64,000 bases of DNA from Yponomeuta sedellus (GCA_934045075.1 OW203745.1:13116184-13180183); one strand, 5' to 3'. Shown: positions 9,661 through 19,457, counted from the first letter of the stretch. The notes: generated by a model from the sequence alone, not told the origin. Numbers and translations are program-made.

Positions 9661-10189
9661 ATAGGTGATCTTGTTGCGTGGATACTGTTTGTTTAATTTA
9701 TTCGTTAGACTCAAAACCTTACTACCTTACCGTGGGTATAAACCTTACTACCTTATGTAAACTGTGGTTCGAAGGTGGCTTGAATAAACATGGCCGACAC
9801 AGCGGGACTGAGTGACGACAGACGTTCTGATGTCGGATTTGAATTTAAGATTGCGCTCTTGCGTTTAGCCTTTAGGACTAGACCGCTTCCGCTTTGACCC
9901 TATGTTACGATCCTGTCTTGTTCTTAGGGGGGTTACTTCTAAATGTGACATTCTCGACACCCAACAAAATAAGATAAGATTGACAAAGTTGTGTTCGAAA
10001 GTAGCAGTTTTTTAAATGGAACTTTGCCATGTATGATCCGAAAACTCAAAAGCCACACAATTTTTCGTGGTTTACTTGTTATCCACCGAATACAAGTTCC
10101 CAAATATCCAGCACTTTTTTTGGGACGAAAATTCGAGGATATTTTTACATTTATGCTTCAGCGGGATTTCACGACTTTTAGTTATGAAT
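9661..10189. other. Low-copy spacer
   Basis: Contains a short direct repeat AAACCTTACTACCTTA (9714 and 9739). Open frames at 9991-10273 have no motif. Confidence 0.4.
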
Positions 10190-10430
10190 GTTATTCAAAT
10201 TCAAATCAATTTATTTCAACGTAAAGAATTTACATTCTGTTTGCTGAATGTCAATGTTCAATGTAAAATGTAAGCCGCTGCCTTCGTGGCGTATTGTAGT
10301 GGAGAAAAGGGCAGCGGAAAAAAAAACTCCACTCTGACCATCTTTTCTCAAATCATCTTAAACCAAATACATCAGTTGCCATACGTAAACCTAATAAGAT
10401 TTCATGATTGCCATTAACAACCCTAAATGC
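10190..10430 (-). repeat. LINE-L 3' end
   Basis: Matches 28500-28735 almost base for base and 63475-63615 more loosely. The minus strand ends TTGAAATAAATTGATTTGAA, a polyadenylation signal plus (AATTTG)-like tail. Landmarks: CCGCTGCC and GACATTCAGCAAACAGAATG. Confidence 0.7.
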
Positions 10431-10699
10431 CAAAACATTAGTCAAATGTCTCCCAGTAGTAGGGGAAAACATAAGTGCTGCGGCCAGACACACGAACAGC
10501 ACTCGTTCACGAGCATAACGCAGTGGTCCATCATCAGACTTAACCATTTTGGAGGGAGATAGATGACCCGAACACTACTATTCGAATGACCTTTAGCAAA
10601 CCTTCAGTTAAGTTTTTGTCAATTATAGAATGTATCATAATAGTTATTAATATGCAATCACGTCGTCTGTACACACTTTGTATTACAAAATATGTTATA

Positions 10700-11155
10700 G
10701 TTATACCTAACTATAAATAAAATCGCGGTGGAATTGGTTTACTACCACGGATTAGGATTGTTTATATAGTCCTCTATTCTATAATATGCCTTTTTATAGC
10801 GAATTAATAATGAAAGTTTTAAATTTATTTTCAGACAAGGATAGAACACGTTCTGGAATTTAGTTGTAAAAACGAACGCAGTAACCTACAAATGATGTGC
10901 CTACCTTGGCTAATCGGGATTTAGTATAAGCAGCCTTGTTTCTATTCCTTGTGTTTAGGTTATGAATTGAATTTAAACATTGTTATATTTTTTGGACATA
11001 ATTATATTATATTATCGAATATATATTGGCAAGCCAGTGTAAGAATACCTATTTCTTTAAAACGCTCCCTTAGCTATTCTCTACTGTTTAAGTTGTAAAT
11101 AGCTCTTATTGCTCTTTTTTGCAAGACAAATATGGTTTCTATATCTGTTAGTCTG
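10700..11155 (-). pseudogene. Jockey/CR1-type LINE, RT C-terminal region
   Basis: Broken minus-strand reading gives IFVLQKRAIRAIYNL (~11140-11080), then LRERFKEIGILTL, NTRNRNKAAYTKSRL, GTSFVGYCVRFYN, IPERVLSL and a terminal KAYYRIEDYINNPNPW followed by a stop near 10727. KRAIRAIYN, the RxxxAxY and KAYY...DY motifs are typical of the end of Jockey/CR1-clade LINE polyproteins. At least two frameshifts and stops interrupt it. A relic. Confidence 0.75.
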
Positions 11156-11215
11156 ATGAAGTGAATAATATTCGTTCAATTATTGTTGAGGTAGCTTTTT
11201 TCTTTACTTTCTTCG

Positions 11216-11243
11216 TTTCTTTTCAACTCTAGTTGAAAAGAAA
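11216..11243. repeat. 13-bp perfect hairpin, 2-nt loop
   Basis: TTTCTTTTCAACT-CT-AGTTGAAAAGAAA. Simple sequence; it may extrude but no function can be inferred. Confidence 0.65.
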
Positions 11244-11329
11244 GTTAAGTTGGTGTGGAGATATGAAGAAAAGGGAGGACACATTGATGAAAGAAATATA
11301 ATCATCTACAATCACACGTTGGAAGGGCC

Positions 11330-11420
11330 TTTAAGTGCCAGGCACTGCAGCGGCCGAGTGGTCCCTTCACCCATCCAGGATGAGTGAGAGTGCCACTGGA
11401 CGCTGTATAACTCATGTTAC
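11330..11420 (+). repeat. SINE-F fragment
   Basis: CAGGCACTGCAGCGGCCGAG, GTCCCTTCACCCATCCAG and GCCACTGGACGCTGTATAAC match the 3' third of SINE-F. Confidence 0.65.
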
Positions 11421-11667
11421 ATAGATGCAAATTAAAAGTTGGATAAAGACATTAGGACCAACAACATGGGTCAAAAGGGGGCATGACACCCAACAGAGTT
11501 CACGCACAAATTATGTTTTTATGTCCCGCGTGACAAATTGGATATTTTACGACACCCCGCCGATATGTGTAGCAGAGATGACGTCACAGTTAGGTATGCG
11601 ATGATGGTATATACCTACGTGTATTTATTAGACAGTTATGTATCGTCAGTTGTTGAATGGAAAAACT
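11421..11667. other. Low-copy spacer
   Basis: No match to the families of this window. Confidence 0.35.
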
Positions 11668-12553
11668 GATTACCAGGAAATATGGTATGCCAGAATAAGC
11701 GCTCGGGGCCTAGTGGAACCAAGTGACCTTTTCGAGTGCTTCGTGCTTCCCAAGGCCTTCGTCCTTCGCAACATCGGGAATAAGGGTAATTACGTTTTAC
11801 CTAATTAATAATTGCGATTAGACCAGTCTATGTAAGAGTATAACTAACATATAATTATGTATGAGACATTGCGAGCCATTAAGAACAGGTACTATAGATA
11901 AGATACTATAGCATTGTTCATGATAATCTATATCGTTGGTAGGACACATATAGCCTCGTGAATGGCCCGTGTCAGCCGATTTTTCACGAAAACCCCGTAT
12001 TTGCTTTCAGTTTCATTGGCTTTTTGATTAATTTTTCAGTGGCAATCCTCCAATTTCGGTACATGACATAGTATTTTTGAAGGAGTCGCGATGTTTAACT
12101 ATAAAGTATAACACTTTGACAACCTCTGTGGCGTAGCGGTAGCGCGTCTGCCTACCATGCAAGAGGTCCCGGGTTCGAATCCCGGCTGGAAACAAAAAAA
12201 AAAGTCCAGGTCTTGGATGTTTACATGTTTGAGATGTCGTTGTTTCTGGTTCCCACGACACAGGGTATCCTAGTGTGGGGCCAGAAGCAATGTATGTGCC
12301 TGTATGTAAATGTTAAATGTTATGTTATGTTAATGTTACTTGTAGCCTTAGTATTTCTTAATGATTCGCGATACCCATGCATAGTTATTATGAAACGGGT
12401 CAAATCGCGATTATTTATTAGGTAAAACGTAATTACCTTATTTCCCGACGTTGCGTAGGATGAAGGCCTTGGGAAGCACGGAAGCGCTCGGAAAAAGTCA
12501 CTTGGTTAGACTAGGCCACGAGCGCTTCTGGCATACCATATTTCCTGGTAATC
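11668..12553. mobile_element. Foldback MITE-P carrying 5S-SINE heads in its arms
   Basis: Outer arms 11668-11803 and ~12420-12553 are inverted copies of each other (about 88% by eye). They begin GATTACCAGGAAATATGGTA and run to TAATTACGTTTTACCTAA. Weaker similarity continues inward to ~11890 and ~12350 (GATTCGCGATACCCATGCAT type). Each arm contains the same shortened 5S-SINE head (GCGCTCG.GGCCTAGT joined to GAGTGCTTCGTGCTTCCCAA). The loop holds a SINE-I. The GTCGGGAATAAGG and GATTATTTATTAGG landmarks recur at 16440, 40567, 51550 and 60075. Confidence 0.7.
12119..12336 (+). repeat. SINE-I, near full length
   Basis: Head at 12121-12186 with box A TGGCGTAGCGG and box B GGTTCGAATCC. Body and tail through GACACAGGGTATCCTAGTGT to TATGTAAATGTTAAATGTTA. 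It sits in the loop of the MITE-P foldback. Confidence 0.8.
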
Positions 12554-13087
12554 CTTATTTCCCGACGTTTCGGCAGCGTCTACCCGAGACCACGGCAACT
12601 GTTACGCTAAATTATCAATAAATTAAAGTATGTGAAAACAATGCATTTTATTCATTTTAGACATCATGTTTCATACAGACATTTACTGCTTAAGACCTAC
12701 ACAATCGATATCTAAATAGAAAGAGTGTAGATTTTTTTTTTCAAAACAACCGGGTTCGAATCCCGAAAAGAGTACAGATGTTTTTTAAAATGTATAAATG
12801 TATGAATGCAGTTTTTCTTGTTATCAAAATCGATGACATGGTTCCTCAGAACAGATCTTCGTATGTCTTATAGTTTCAGACTTTCCCATACTGACCGATT
12901 TGAATGAGACACCCTGTATAACTTGTAGCCTTTTTGGTGAATAAAGAAATTGTATTATATTTATTATGTATATTAATACGAGTACGTACGTGTAGCTCTT
13001 AATAGATGTATATATTACAATGCAAGCTATAAAGGTCGCATTGCACTGCGCAGGCCTTCACTCGAACAGAGAGTATGGGCTTAATCG
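12554..13087. other. Spacer with small repeat relics
   Basis: 12554-12612 continues the MITE-P flank (TTATTTCCCGACGTTTCGGC). 12750-12766 is an isolated box-B-like CCGGGTTCGAATCCCG, and 13045-13085 a SINE-F' tail relic. Nothing else recognised. Confidence 0.4.
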
Positions 13088-13320
13088 ACGGCCTCGGTGG
13101 CGCAGCGGTTTGGCACGCTGACTGTAAAACCGAAGGTCTCGGGTTCGATCCCCGGCCGGGTCAAGCTAGGAACCGAACTTTTCTAGTTTGTCTCGGGTCT
13201 TGGATGTTATCTTTGTATTTATTGTATAAAATCTATCGTCGAGTTAGCGCCCGTAACACAAGTCATTTAGTTGTAGGTACTTAGTATAGGACTAACGAGA
13301 TCTGTGTAATATGTCCATGA
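13088..13320 (+). repeat. SINE-H (tRNA-like head)
   Basis: Head GCCTCGGTGGCGCAGCGGTT with box A TGGCGCAGCGG and box B GGTTCGATCCC. The anticodon-arm region GACTGTAAAACC suggests a tRNA-Tyr-like ancestor (tentative). The tail CGAGATCTGTGTAATATGTC continues after an insertion at 13678-13715 as (ATTT)n. Inverted sister at 50125-50372. Confidence 0.8.
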
Positions 13321-13322
13321 AA

Positions 13323-13646
13323 ATAGTTAGAATATTTTCGGGGCTTAATCGCGTTGTAATTTATTGCTATTTACCTCGCAAACGTGGGATCCGGTCATCA
13401 AGATGTGTTCGAGTGGAAAAAAGTCGCATGGCTTATCGTCTGACATTGTCAGTGTAGTGTGTCGCAACCCTAATAGTGCTTTGTGATAGCTGATTGAGGG
13501 TAGTCTGAAACTTCATCAGCCGAAGATGCGAACGGGTGCCAGCCATCAGTCTTCTCGTGACCACGGTGACTGTAACGTCGTCGAAACGTCGAGGTAAAAA
13601 AGCAATAAATTACTACGCGATTAAGCCCCGAAAATATTCTAACTAT
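13323..13646. mobile_element. MITE with ~56-bp TIRs, inserted in SINE-H
   Basis: Terminal inverted repeats 13323-13378 and 13590-13646 (ATAGTTAGAATATTTTCGGG and on, ending TTACCTCG) differ at only a few bases. The interior has GTGACCACGGTGACTGTAAC and GTCGAAACGTCGAGG, similar in style to MITE-P. The decamer ATGTCCATGA occurs at 13311-13320 and 13678-13687, so 357 bp were apparently inserted into SINE-H, with 31 bp beyond the right TIR unexplained. Confidence 0.75.
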
Positions 13647-13719
13647 GTGTACAAGTAGCGAAAGTTTAAAATAGGTTATGTCCATGAATATTTATTTATT
13701 ATTTATTTATTACTTTCCA

Positions 13720-14313
13720 AACCTTATTCAGCAACGAGTTTTCAGAATGCCCGTGCCGCAAAAGCGAACAGCATTAGCAAAACATTTCCCTGAGTTTATG
13801 CTTCCCTTCATTTACAACAAAATTGCTAAGTGCTGTGACATAATAAATCTTACCGTCTTTCAAGCAAAACAAATTATAAAACAATGGCTATCGACACAAT
13901 CTTACAAACAAACAGAAAATTTGCTATTAATATTAAAATAATTACATTTATAATAAATTACATTGTATGTACGTCTTCCTATAATATTTATGTTTATAAT
14001 ATTTATACACAAAATTTATTTAATATTATCTGTATAATATATATGTAAATAGCAAATATCCATATAGCATAACAATTATCTCTGTTCTACCTAAACCTCA
14101 CCTTGTAAAGTATCACAGGACCCCGCGATACAGGCTTGACCTAGTGCGGGGACCACAATCGATCCTACGATCCCTAATTAAGTGAGTGAATTACGTTACC
14201 TACAATAATGATTGTTACTTGTAACATTAGTTTTAAAGTTAAGGATCACTGTTTTGGTCTAAATAAAGTTATTTGTATTTGTATTTATTTATTTATTTAT
14301 TATTATTATTATT
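13720..14313 (+). pseudogene. LINE C-terminal fragment with 3' UTR
   Basis: Open frame to 13941 contains PVPQKRTALAKHFPEFMLPF and ends QSYKQTENLL. The last part resembles the end of the LINE at 53314 (SYEQTENIL). A ~370 bp UTR follows to AATAAAGTTATTTGTATTTG and an (ATTT)n/(ATT)n tail at 14283-14313. The true 5' end of the fragment is unclear because SINE-H's own tail precedes it. Confidence 0.6.
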
Positions 14314-14314
14314 C

Positions 14315-14432
14315 ACCGCGCGTGCCCACTGCGGATTGGCAATTGGAAGCGCTGAGGCGTGTGAACACCTCGGACATTCAGGTTTCCTCTCGATGTTTTC
14401 CTTTACTGTTAGTGAGTGGTATTGCTTCTGTT
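14315..14432 (-). repeat. SINE-F' fragment
   Basis: CGCGCGTGCCCACTGCGGAT, GGTTTCCTCTCGATGTTTTC and a TGGTATTGC end are the reverse of the SINE-F' 3' half (compare 17020-17150). Confidence 0.65.
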
Positions 14433-14569
14433 GCTTTAGCATATAATATAATTATTTCCAAACTTTCCCATAATTTCTTACTTTACTTACTTAATTTACA
14501 CTTTATAATTATCTTGCACACATAAGAATCATACAGAAATAAAATAATCTTAAAATAAAAAAGTGGACA

Positions 14570-14702
14570 TGGCGAGCTTATTTGTAATTGCCAGGAAGAA
14601 ATTGCTCTTAGCAATAAAGCTGCCAATTGTACTATATCATTGTAATAATTTTTTGTTTGAGTTTTTGTGGTGTACAATAAAGAATATTGTTATCTTATCT
14701 CA
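14570..14702 (+). repeat. LINE-N 3' end
   Basis: AGGAAGAAATTGCTCTTAGC through GTACAATAAAGAATATTGTT and ATCTTATCT. The first part is the last codons of the LINE, followed by a short UTR and polyadenylation signal. Confidence 0.65.
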
Positions 14703-14935
14703 TTTCTGTTTTGGGGCTAAGTCATTTGCTTTTTGTTACTTCTACAATGTTACGGTAACCAGAGTTCAATTTAACCATCAGGTGGTCCGATTCAATTCCG
14801 AGGGAGCTGGCCGAAAGCCAAATTGTATTTGTTGAGTTTGGCTGATCTCATCGCGTTTCGAATCTCGCAGCATAGACGGGTCATTTCTTAGCTTTTAAAA
14901 GTTTGAGTCGCTCGTGGTATAATCGAACCGAGTCC

Positions 14936-15200
14936 AGGTTGCTGGAGGATCGTAAAACAGTGGCAGGCCTTACTGTCAGAACTTATCTAGCCGCCCATAA
15001 GGCCTCTGACATGGCTTAACGACTGTCATTATATGACAGCCGGCACTAACGGTTTAACGTGCCTTGCAAAACGAGGAAGCGCTCGAAAAAAATGCCAGTA
15101 GGGGTAGTCACGGGACGGTCACCCGTCCTGCACCTGAGCGCCTGCTAAACTCAAGTGACTGATTCCAATCAGGCAGTTCGGCCATCAGCACTTCTGAATC
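14936..15200 (-). repeat. 5S-SINE A, 3'-truncated
   Basis: Minus-strand copy running from the head (CAGGCGCTCAGG, GGACGGGTGACCG) to TCCAGCAACCTGG. The terminal ~100 bp with the GCAGTGGGGAC block are missing. A separate head-like scrap, GTCGCTCGTGGTATAATCGA, lies at 14908. Confidence 0.75.
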
Positions 15201-15347
15201 TTATTAATCTGTATTTCATATCTTTTCAGGTAAGCGGTGTTTCTGATAACGCGGATAAACACAGATGTAATTCAAGAACTTCAGGTAACCATTATTTTTT
15301 TACATTTAACAAAAGGCAAGGAGGTATATTTGACCGATTATTTATAT

Positions 15348-15440
15348 GCATGCACGTCCGTGGCGGAGTATGGCGTATACCTTTCTCAGGGAAAAGACCC
15401 GTGCCCCTCAGTGGGGACATAATAGGTTGATGATAATGAT
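15348..15440 (+). repeat. 5S-SINE A2, 3' fragment
   Basis: GGCGGAGTATGGCGTATACC, TCAGGGAAAAGACCCGTGCC and TCAGTGGGGACATAATAGGT match the A2 end, then TGATGATAATGAT as tail. Confidence 0.75.
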
Positions 15441-15925
15441 ACTGCCCGTCTAAAGCAATTATAAGAGATGCCAAAAGTTACACAAGCATCACATGTTTCC
15501 GTAAAGGCGATATTACAAGGTTCAATCACATTGGAGCAATGTCATCGCAAAGCATTTATCCCACTGTGCATGTTATTTTTTTTTTAATAAGTGTGACATG
15601 TTTTGTAACTATTTCATTTTGTATTGACATTTTTATCTTAATTTTTGTGACATGTATTATTTCGTAATGTTTTAAATTTTGTGATGTGATTATTTTTTTA
15701 ATAATAATATATTTATTTCCAGAACAAGTCCAATACATTGCAAATACAAACACACACACAATAAAGTAACTTAACGTAAATTTCATTTAACAATTAACTA
15801 TTCACAGTTGCATGGTAGTGCCGCCAAATCGCATGAAGAGGACTTTCTGGCCATTCTCGTACTGTGAAAGTGTAAGGGCTTACAACTGAGTAGCAAGCAT
15901 TGAACGGTCAACGGTTACCCTGCAG
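15441..15925. other. Low-copy spacer
   Basis: AT-rich, with an imperfect GTGACATG-containing stretch at 15590-15690. The 76-codon minus-strand frame here is lysine/isoleucine-rich AT translation, with no domain. Confidence 0.4.
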
Positions 15926-16180
15926 TTTTTACAAAGACAGAGTATGGGCTTAATCACCACGTGTGCCCAACGCGGATTGGTCATTTCAAGTGAGGTATGT
16001 ATAGGTACACATCAGACACTATATTACACTAATAGTTTCCTCACGATGTTTACCTTCACGGTTACAATAAATAACTTTCACACATACAATCCCTCGGACT
16101 GGTCCCAAAGTAGGATACCTTGTGCTATGGTTATAAAAGCGGCTCAGGCTTCACGCAAAAACCTAATAAGGTTTAAGTGA
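15926..16180 (-). repeat. SINE-F' fragment joined to SINE-J-like tail
   Basis: TATGGGCTTAATCACCACGT and GTTTCCTCACGATGTTTACC are reversed SINE-F'. CTGGTCCCAAAGTAGGATAC resembles the reversed SINE-J tail at 34945. Confidence 0.5.
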
Positions 16181-16304
16181 AGCCTTTTGAAATGTAAATA
16201 TAACTGTGTGCTATCAAAAAAAAAAAAGAAATCACAAACGTGGCAATACATTGAGACTGAAGTCATTTGTAGGTACAAATGTAGGTACTGCAGCCTCTAG
16301 TGGG

Positions 16305-16344
16305 AATTGATCCCACGGCCGGTTGACGGGCCGTGGGATCAATT
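16305..16344. repeat. 16-bp perfect hairpin
   Basis: AATTGATCCCACGGCC, 8-nt loop, GGCCGTGGGATCAATT. The stem contains box-B-like GGGATCAATT wording, so it may be two inverted pieces of a tRNA-derived SINE. Confidence 0.7.
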
Positions 16345-16439
16345 CGATCGCCCCATTTTTGATGTTACTGGGGGTTTGGTTACATTCTGTATATATATAT
16401 ATTTTTTTAAAGTTGTAGTTTCAGAAAGCTATCAATGAC

Positions 16440-16558
16440 TTAGTATTTTTTAATGATTCGCGATACTCATACATAGTTATATATTAAACGGGGTAATTAC
16501 GTTTTACCTAGTAAATAATCGCGATTTGACACGTTTAATATATAACTATCTATCAATG
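16440..16558. repeat. MITE-P fragment with own inverted ends
   Basis: AATGATTCGCGATACTCATA, ATAGTTATATATTAAACGGG, GTAATTACGTTTTACCTAGT and AATAATCGCGATTTGACACG. The outer ATAGTTATATATTAAACG is inverted as CGTTTAATATATAACTAT at 16540-16557. Confidence 0.65.
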
Positions 16559-16884
16559 ACTTCATTTTATATCTCTATCCAAAAATCATTTTACACACGA
16601 AAATTTGCCAAAAAAACAGCTTGAAAGGCGCCTCAATACACATAAATCTGACACCAATAAGGCCGTATTTTAACATAGAACAATAATTTAAATTCCGAGC
16701 CGAACTTAACATATTAATGAATTAAATTCAAAAGTAATTAATTAACAGACAGCGGCGCCTCGTTTTATAAAGAATTAGCAACGTTGATTGGTTGAGACGT
16801 AAGTTACTGTCGAATTAATTGATCTCAACTAATTTTAACGTGAGATTGAGATAGTTCATTTGTTACGTGATTAGGCTGAATGCT
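16559..16884. other. Low-copy spacer
   Basis: No repeat match and no coding frame of note. Confidence 0.35.
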
Positions 16885-17185
16885 AAGCGGTGGTAACCAA
16901 GTGGGTAGAACGATGGACTCTGAAGCGAGAGACCCGGATTCGATTCTCAGTGCAGGCATATTATACCAATGATTTTGTTTTCTAATTTATGTAGATTTTT
17001 AAAGTTATTGTAACAATACCACTCGCTGTCAAGCATCGTGAGGAAACCTTAGTGTCTGAGGTATTCAAATACCTTGGTGCTTCAAATTGCCGATGCACGG
17101 TGGGCACGTGTCGTAGTCAAGCCCAGACTCACTCTGAGAAAAGGCTTGTGCCCTGCAGTGAGACATGTGTATAATATTGGCCTTT
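16885..17185 (+). repeat. SINE-F' (tRNA-like head), near full length
   Basis: Head 16889-16960 with box A-like TGGTAACCAAGTGGG and box B-like GATTCGATTCTC. Body CAATACCACTCGCTGTCAAG, CGTGAGGAAACCTTAGTGTC and CGGTGGGCACGTG, tail GAGAAAAGGCTTGTGCCCTG. It abuts SINE-F in opposite orientation, so the two tails meet at ~17185. Confidence 0.75.
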
Positions 17186-17572
17186 TGGCATCTACTTAAT
17201 GAGATGATTTATACAGCGTCCAGTGGTATCTTCACTCACACTAGATGGGTGAAGGGACCACTCCGACGCTGTAGTGCCTGGGTCATGGTTTTTATAGATG
17301 GTGTAGGCTTGCCCAGCACCTATACCTTCCTGACAGCCTAGTCGGCCTAGCCCACAGGAAAGACTAGTCAATGCGTGCGGAGCCAACCAAGCTGCGGGTT
17401 TCCTCACGATGTTTTCCTTCACCGTTAGCGTGTGGTATTGCGACTACAAATTCGCAAATGTACGTAACTTTGAAATTAAACAAAGTCATTGGTACATGCC
17501 CGCACTCGGGATCGAACCTGGGGCTCTCGCTTGCCAGTCTATGGTTCTACCCACTGAGCTACCACCGCTCAT
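17186..17572 (-). repeat. SINE-F (tRNA-like head), full length
   Basis: Reference copy. On the minus strand: AGCGGTGGTAGCTCAGTGGG (box A), CAGGTTCGATCCCGAGTGCG (box B), CAATACCACACGCTAACGGT, CATCGTGAGGAAACCCGCAG, GACTAGTCTTTCCTGTGGGC, then CAGGCACTACAGCGTCGGAG and ATACCACTGGACGCTGTATA, ending near AATATTAT. Nearly identical to 27446-27838, implying recent spread. Confidence 0.8.
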
Positions 17573-17663
17573 GTGTCATGGGACATGTGTAGACTACATA
17601 AAAAAGTTTATATCCATAGGTACTCCATTCTAATCACCACGGTACACCAAATCGTTATAATCA

Positions 17664-17861
17664 TCACATGAATATTATGAAGGCGAAAGTTTGTGAGTGT
17701 GTATGTTTGTTACTTGTTCGCGTCTGAACGGCTGGAGCGATTTTGATTAAATTTAATCCTGAATTAGCTGACACCCTGTATTGACACGAAGGCTACTTTT
17801 AACTGCGGGAAAATATCTTATTCGCTAATAAGCCGCGGGTAACACCGCGGGGCACAGCTAG
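17664..17861 (+). mobile_element. Non-autonomous Helitron (LEP1-like)
   Basis: Intact-looking copy: TCACATGAATATTATGAAGG start, GCGAAAGTTTGTGAGTGTGT, core ACGGCTGGAGCGATTTTGAT, hairpin CCGCGGGTAACACCGCGG and terminus CAGCTAG before T. Part of a block repeated at 23156. Confidence 0.85.
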
Positions 17862-17917
17862 TCAACTACATAAGAATTGTAGTTTTACCCAGTTCGATTA
17901 CGTCTTGTCGTTACGAT

Positions 17918-18150
17918 ATTAACCCTTGTATGTCCCCACTGCTGGGGCACGGGTCTCTTCCTGCATCGCAGGAACGTTAGGCCATACTCCATCACGGAGG
18001 CCAAGTCCGGGTTTATGGAGGATTGTAAGACAGTGGCGGGCCTTACTATCAGAAGTTATCGAGCCGCCCATAAGGCCTCTGACATGGCTGAACGACTGCC
18101 ATTATATGACAGCCGGCACCAGCGGGTTATAGTGCAAGCGAAGCACGCGT
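17918..18150 (-). repeat. 5S-SINE A, head-truncated
   Basis: Minus-strand 3' two thirds, from the TTAATATCGTAACG end through GCAGTGGGGACATACAAGGG to the GGCTGTCATATAATGGCAG region. The head is missing. Confidence 0.8.
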
Positions 18151-18355
18151 GTCGTTACTCTATCGTCCAATGTGAGCCGGCCGATATCGCAATATCACGA
18201 ACATCAACGTTTGAAACGTTTCGACTCAGCGGGGCGCGAACCTACTTACCTTATTTATATTAAGCAGACCGCCCGCCCGAGGTTTCGAGCCAACCTTTGA
18301 ACTTTGATCTTCTCCGAAATAGGCGTGACGACAGTATCAAGTAATCAAAGATACA

Positions 18356-18500
18356 TACATACAAAACCTCACGCCTGTATCCCAGAAGGGTAGGTAAAGA
18401 CCAGGGACTGCCACCTGCCACGATCCTGACAGATCACCTTCGCTTCATCAACGTTTATTCGTTACAGTCGTTGCATCCACGCACGCCGGTTCCGTAATCA
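18356..18500 (-). repeat. LINE-K 3' end
   Basis: Minus strand encodes VDEAKVICQDRGRWQVAVPG and ends CAGGCGTGAGG with a (TATG)n tail. Homologous to 19996-20298. Confidence 0.75.
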
Positions 18501-18504
18501 ATAC

Positions 18505-18665
18505 GTAGCCTCGTTTGTGTCCCACTGCTGGGCAAAGGCCTCCCCAACTCAGACCAGATGTTTCTGTCTTGTGCCACCTCAGACCACTCTGTCATGTGTC
18601 GTTCGAGATCGTCTCGCCAACGTTTTGTTGGCCTACCTCTCCTGCGACGACCTCGGGATTTAGTT
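18505..18665 (-). pseudogene. RTE-type LINE C-terminus
   Basis: Minus-strand frame: SRGRRRRGRPTKRWRDDLER, HMTEWSEVAQDRNIWSELGE, AFAQQWDTNEA. GRPxxRWxDDL plus WxxVAQDRxxWxxLGEAFxQQW is diagnostic of the RTE-type LINE tail. The same element type is inserted at 42141-42262. Confidence 0.8.
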
Positions 18666-19118
18666 TTATATAAAAACTATGAGATTACCAACATTTTCAA
18701 TGAATTAAAAGATTATAATACTGCTTTCAGCCAATTTGACTAAAACAGCAATCACACCGCGTGACGTCACGCTTGAGTAACGCTGGTAAACTTTACCCGT
18801 GCTTTGATTGACGTTTGATGTTTATTTACCAGGGCGTGACGTCAGATTCGACGCCATGACACTGCGAGCTGTTTTACTACAGAGTAAATATCATTTTAGA
18901 AAAATGGCTTTAACCTTCGTTAAACTTTAGTTTATTACTGAAATAAAGGTTTTTTTCGATAGATAATAAATGTATCGTCACATTATGGAAGAGGATTTAA
19001 AAATCTTTCCTCACGCCCATAAAGGTACTATACACAAAGGTACTATATGTGTCGTTTGATGGGTAATGCTTGAAATCACTTTTTTATGTAACGTAGAAAC
19101 ATTCCACACGTAGCTTGG

Positions 19119-19457
19119 AAGCGCTCGTCGCTTAGTGAAACCGAGTGATTGGAATCAATCACTATGGTTAAGCAACAACAGGCACGGTCAGATGCTGGAT
19201 GGGTGACCGTCCCGTGACTACAGCTAGTGGATTTTTTCCGAGCGCTTCCGAGCTTCGCAAAGCAGGTTGGTGACGGCTGTCATATAGCGGCAGTCGTTAA
19301 GCCATGCCACTTCTGACAGAAAGGCCCGCCACTGTCTTACAATCCTCCACTAACCCGGACTTGGACCCAGTGATGAAGTATGGCTTAACCTTCCTGCAAC
19401 GCAGGAAGAGACCCGTGCCCCAGCAGTGGGGACATACAAAGGGTTGATATCGATGTA
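19119..19457 (+). repeat. 5S-SINE A, near full length
   Basis: Good copy: GCGCTCGTCGCTTAGTGAAA, GTTAAGCAACAACAGGCACG, GGATGGGTGACCGTCCCGTG, ending GGACATACAAAGGGTTGATA. It has a ~40 bp deletion covering GAGGCCTTATGGGCGGCTTG. Confidence 0.85.

Larger units (their letters stand above)
18319..19020. mobile_element. MITE-Q, interrupted by two LINE ends
   Basis: Ends ATAGGCGTGACGACAG... and ...AATCTTTCCTCACGCCCAT are imperfect TIRs, matching the uninterrupted copy 55829-56171 (GACGCCATGACACTGCGAGC is shared). About 350 bp of LINE-K and RTE tails (18356-18665) split it near its left end. Confidence 0.7.

Noticed and set aside
11216..11243. Rho-independent-type terminator
   Set aside because: A bacterial concept; the sequence is eukaryotic and no gene ends here.
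12121..12186. Possible tRNA-Gly gene
   Set aside because: Boxes A and B are good, but the acceptor stem does not pair and the SINE-I body follows as in the other copies.
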